Translations under genes and position numbers: made by a program
The notes under the pieces: generated by a model
What the model was told of the DNA's origin: nothing
Seen by the model: the letters and a program-made list of their open reading frames with translations, nothing else
The model's database searches: none
Assembly (NCBI RefSeq): GCF_019219065.1
Contig: NZ_JAHUWK010000017.1
Span: 1-63,587 of the forward strand
Source: Duganella sp. sic0402
GTDB lineage: Bacteria > Pseudomonadota > Gammaproteobacteria > Burkholderiales > Burkholderiaceae_D
Length of the DNA: 63,587 nucleotides
Direction of reading: 5' to 3'
In this document: piece after piece, positions 63,474-63,587 of the stretch
Position numbering within the stretch: the first letter of the stretch is position 1
Layout of the letters: every line of letters starts with the position of its first letter

Positions 63474-63587
63474 ATGTACCCGGACACTGATTTAGGCGAG
63501 AATGCTCGCCATGGAGAGGTGTTTGATGAGCAAGCAGAGACGTACGTTTTCCCCGGAGTTCAAGCAGCATGCGGCATGCCTGGTGCT
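63474..63587 (+). mobile_element. Left end of an IS3-family-like insertion sequence (cut by window)
   Basis: A probable left terminal repeat begins TGTACCCGGACACTGATTT at about 63474. A short perfect hairpin follows (GGCGAG-aatg-CTCGCC, 63495-63510), then a Shine-Dalgarno GGAGAGG and the first transposase ORF. The right end and target duplication are outside the window, so the exact boundary is not proven. Confidence 0.65.
63526..63587 (+). CDS. IS3-type transposase OrfA (N-terminal fragment)
   Basis: Only the first 20 residues are visible, starting MSKQRRTFSPEFKQHAACLV. The [KR]RRTFSPEFK pattern followed by a helix is the start of the HTH_Tnp_1 domain of IS3-family OrfA proteins. The frame runs off the right edge. 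A good Shine-Dalgarno lies upstream. Confidence 0.8.
   Translation, partial: MSKQRRTFSPEFKQHAACLV

Overview
The window is chromosomal DNA of high GC, dense in genes. It looks like a betaproteobacterium of the Oxalobacteraceae (Duganella/Massilia/Rugamonas-like). This is inferred from the gene repertoire and codon use, not from a marker gene. Overlapping genes joined by ATGA or TGATG are very common. I saw no rRNA, tRNA or CRISPR array, and no gene-free stretch longer than about 210 bp.

Region 1 (1-33100) is an exported repeat-protein and glycosylation locus. Two giant proteins made of hundreds of 8-residue repeats of the type A-L-[ST]-[ST]-x-Q-[IV]-x, each ending in a Ca2+-binding type I secretion (T1SS)-type tail, flank the locus. 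One is cut by the left window edge (1-2598, +); the other is 3029 aa (24011-33100, -). Between them lie a T1SS ABC exporter and adaptor with a glycosyltransferase in the same operon (2806-7095). There are also two multidomain GT41 (OGT/SPINDLY-like) glycosyltransferases (13256-16099 and 20661-23867) and a CDP-3,6-dideoxyhexose pathway, probably ascarylose (7113-13152). Genes for a dTDP-3-acetamido-3,6-dideoxyhexose (fdtA/B/C type, 17410-19745) and further glycosyltransferases complete the set. My reading is a dedicated system that O-glycosylates Ser/Thr-rich T1SS surface proteins. A CBS-domain gene and a YcaC-like hydrolase sit inside the cluster without an obvious link.

Region 2 (33308-40614) is mostly housekeeping: NudC-type NADH pyrophosphatase, FolE, a thioredoxin-fold protein, an M28 peptidase, a Cache-type chemoreceptor, a small lipoprotein, and OmpW with a good FNR/ANR-type operator.

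Region 3 (40767-47017) is one tightly overlapped operon. It holds a two-subunit molybdenum hydroxylase (IorAB type), then soxX-soxY-soxZ-soxA and a flavocytochrome c sulfide dehydrogenase pair (SoxE/F = FccA/B). SoxB and SoxCD are absent and SoxY has a non-canonical C-terminal arm, so this may be a variant sulfur- or thiol-oxidising module.

Region 4 (47103-52825) holds a 1132-aa secreted protein with seven PPC-like modules and a DUF4214 tail, a periplasmic solute-binding protein, a DJ-1/PfpI protein and a 17M-type stress protein.

Region 5 (52865-63587) is accessory DNA: a 5'-truncated jetD (Wadjet) remnant, T6SS tssF-tssG-vgrG, then a low-GC cargo module tle3 (phospholipase effector)-tla3 (adaptor)-PAAR with no recognisable immunity gene. 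An IS3-type transposase is cut off by the right edge.
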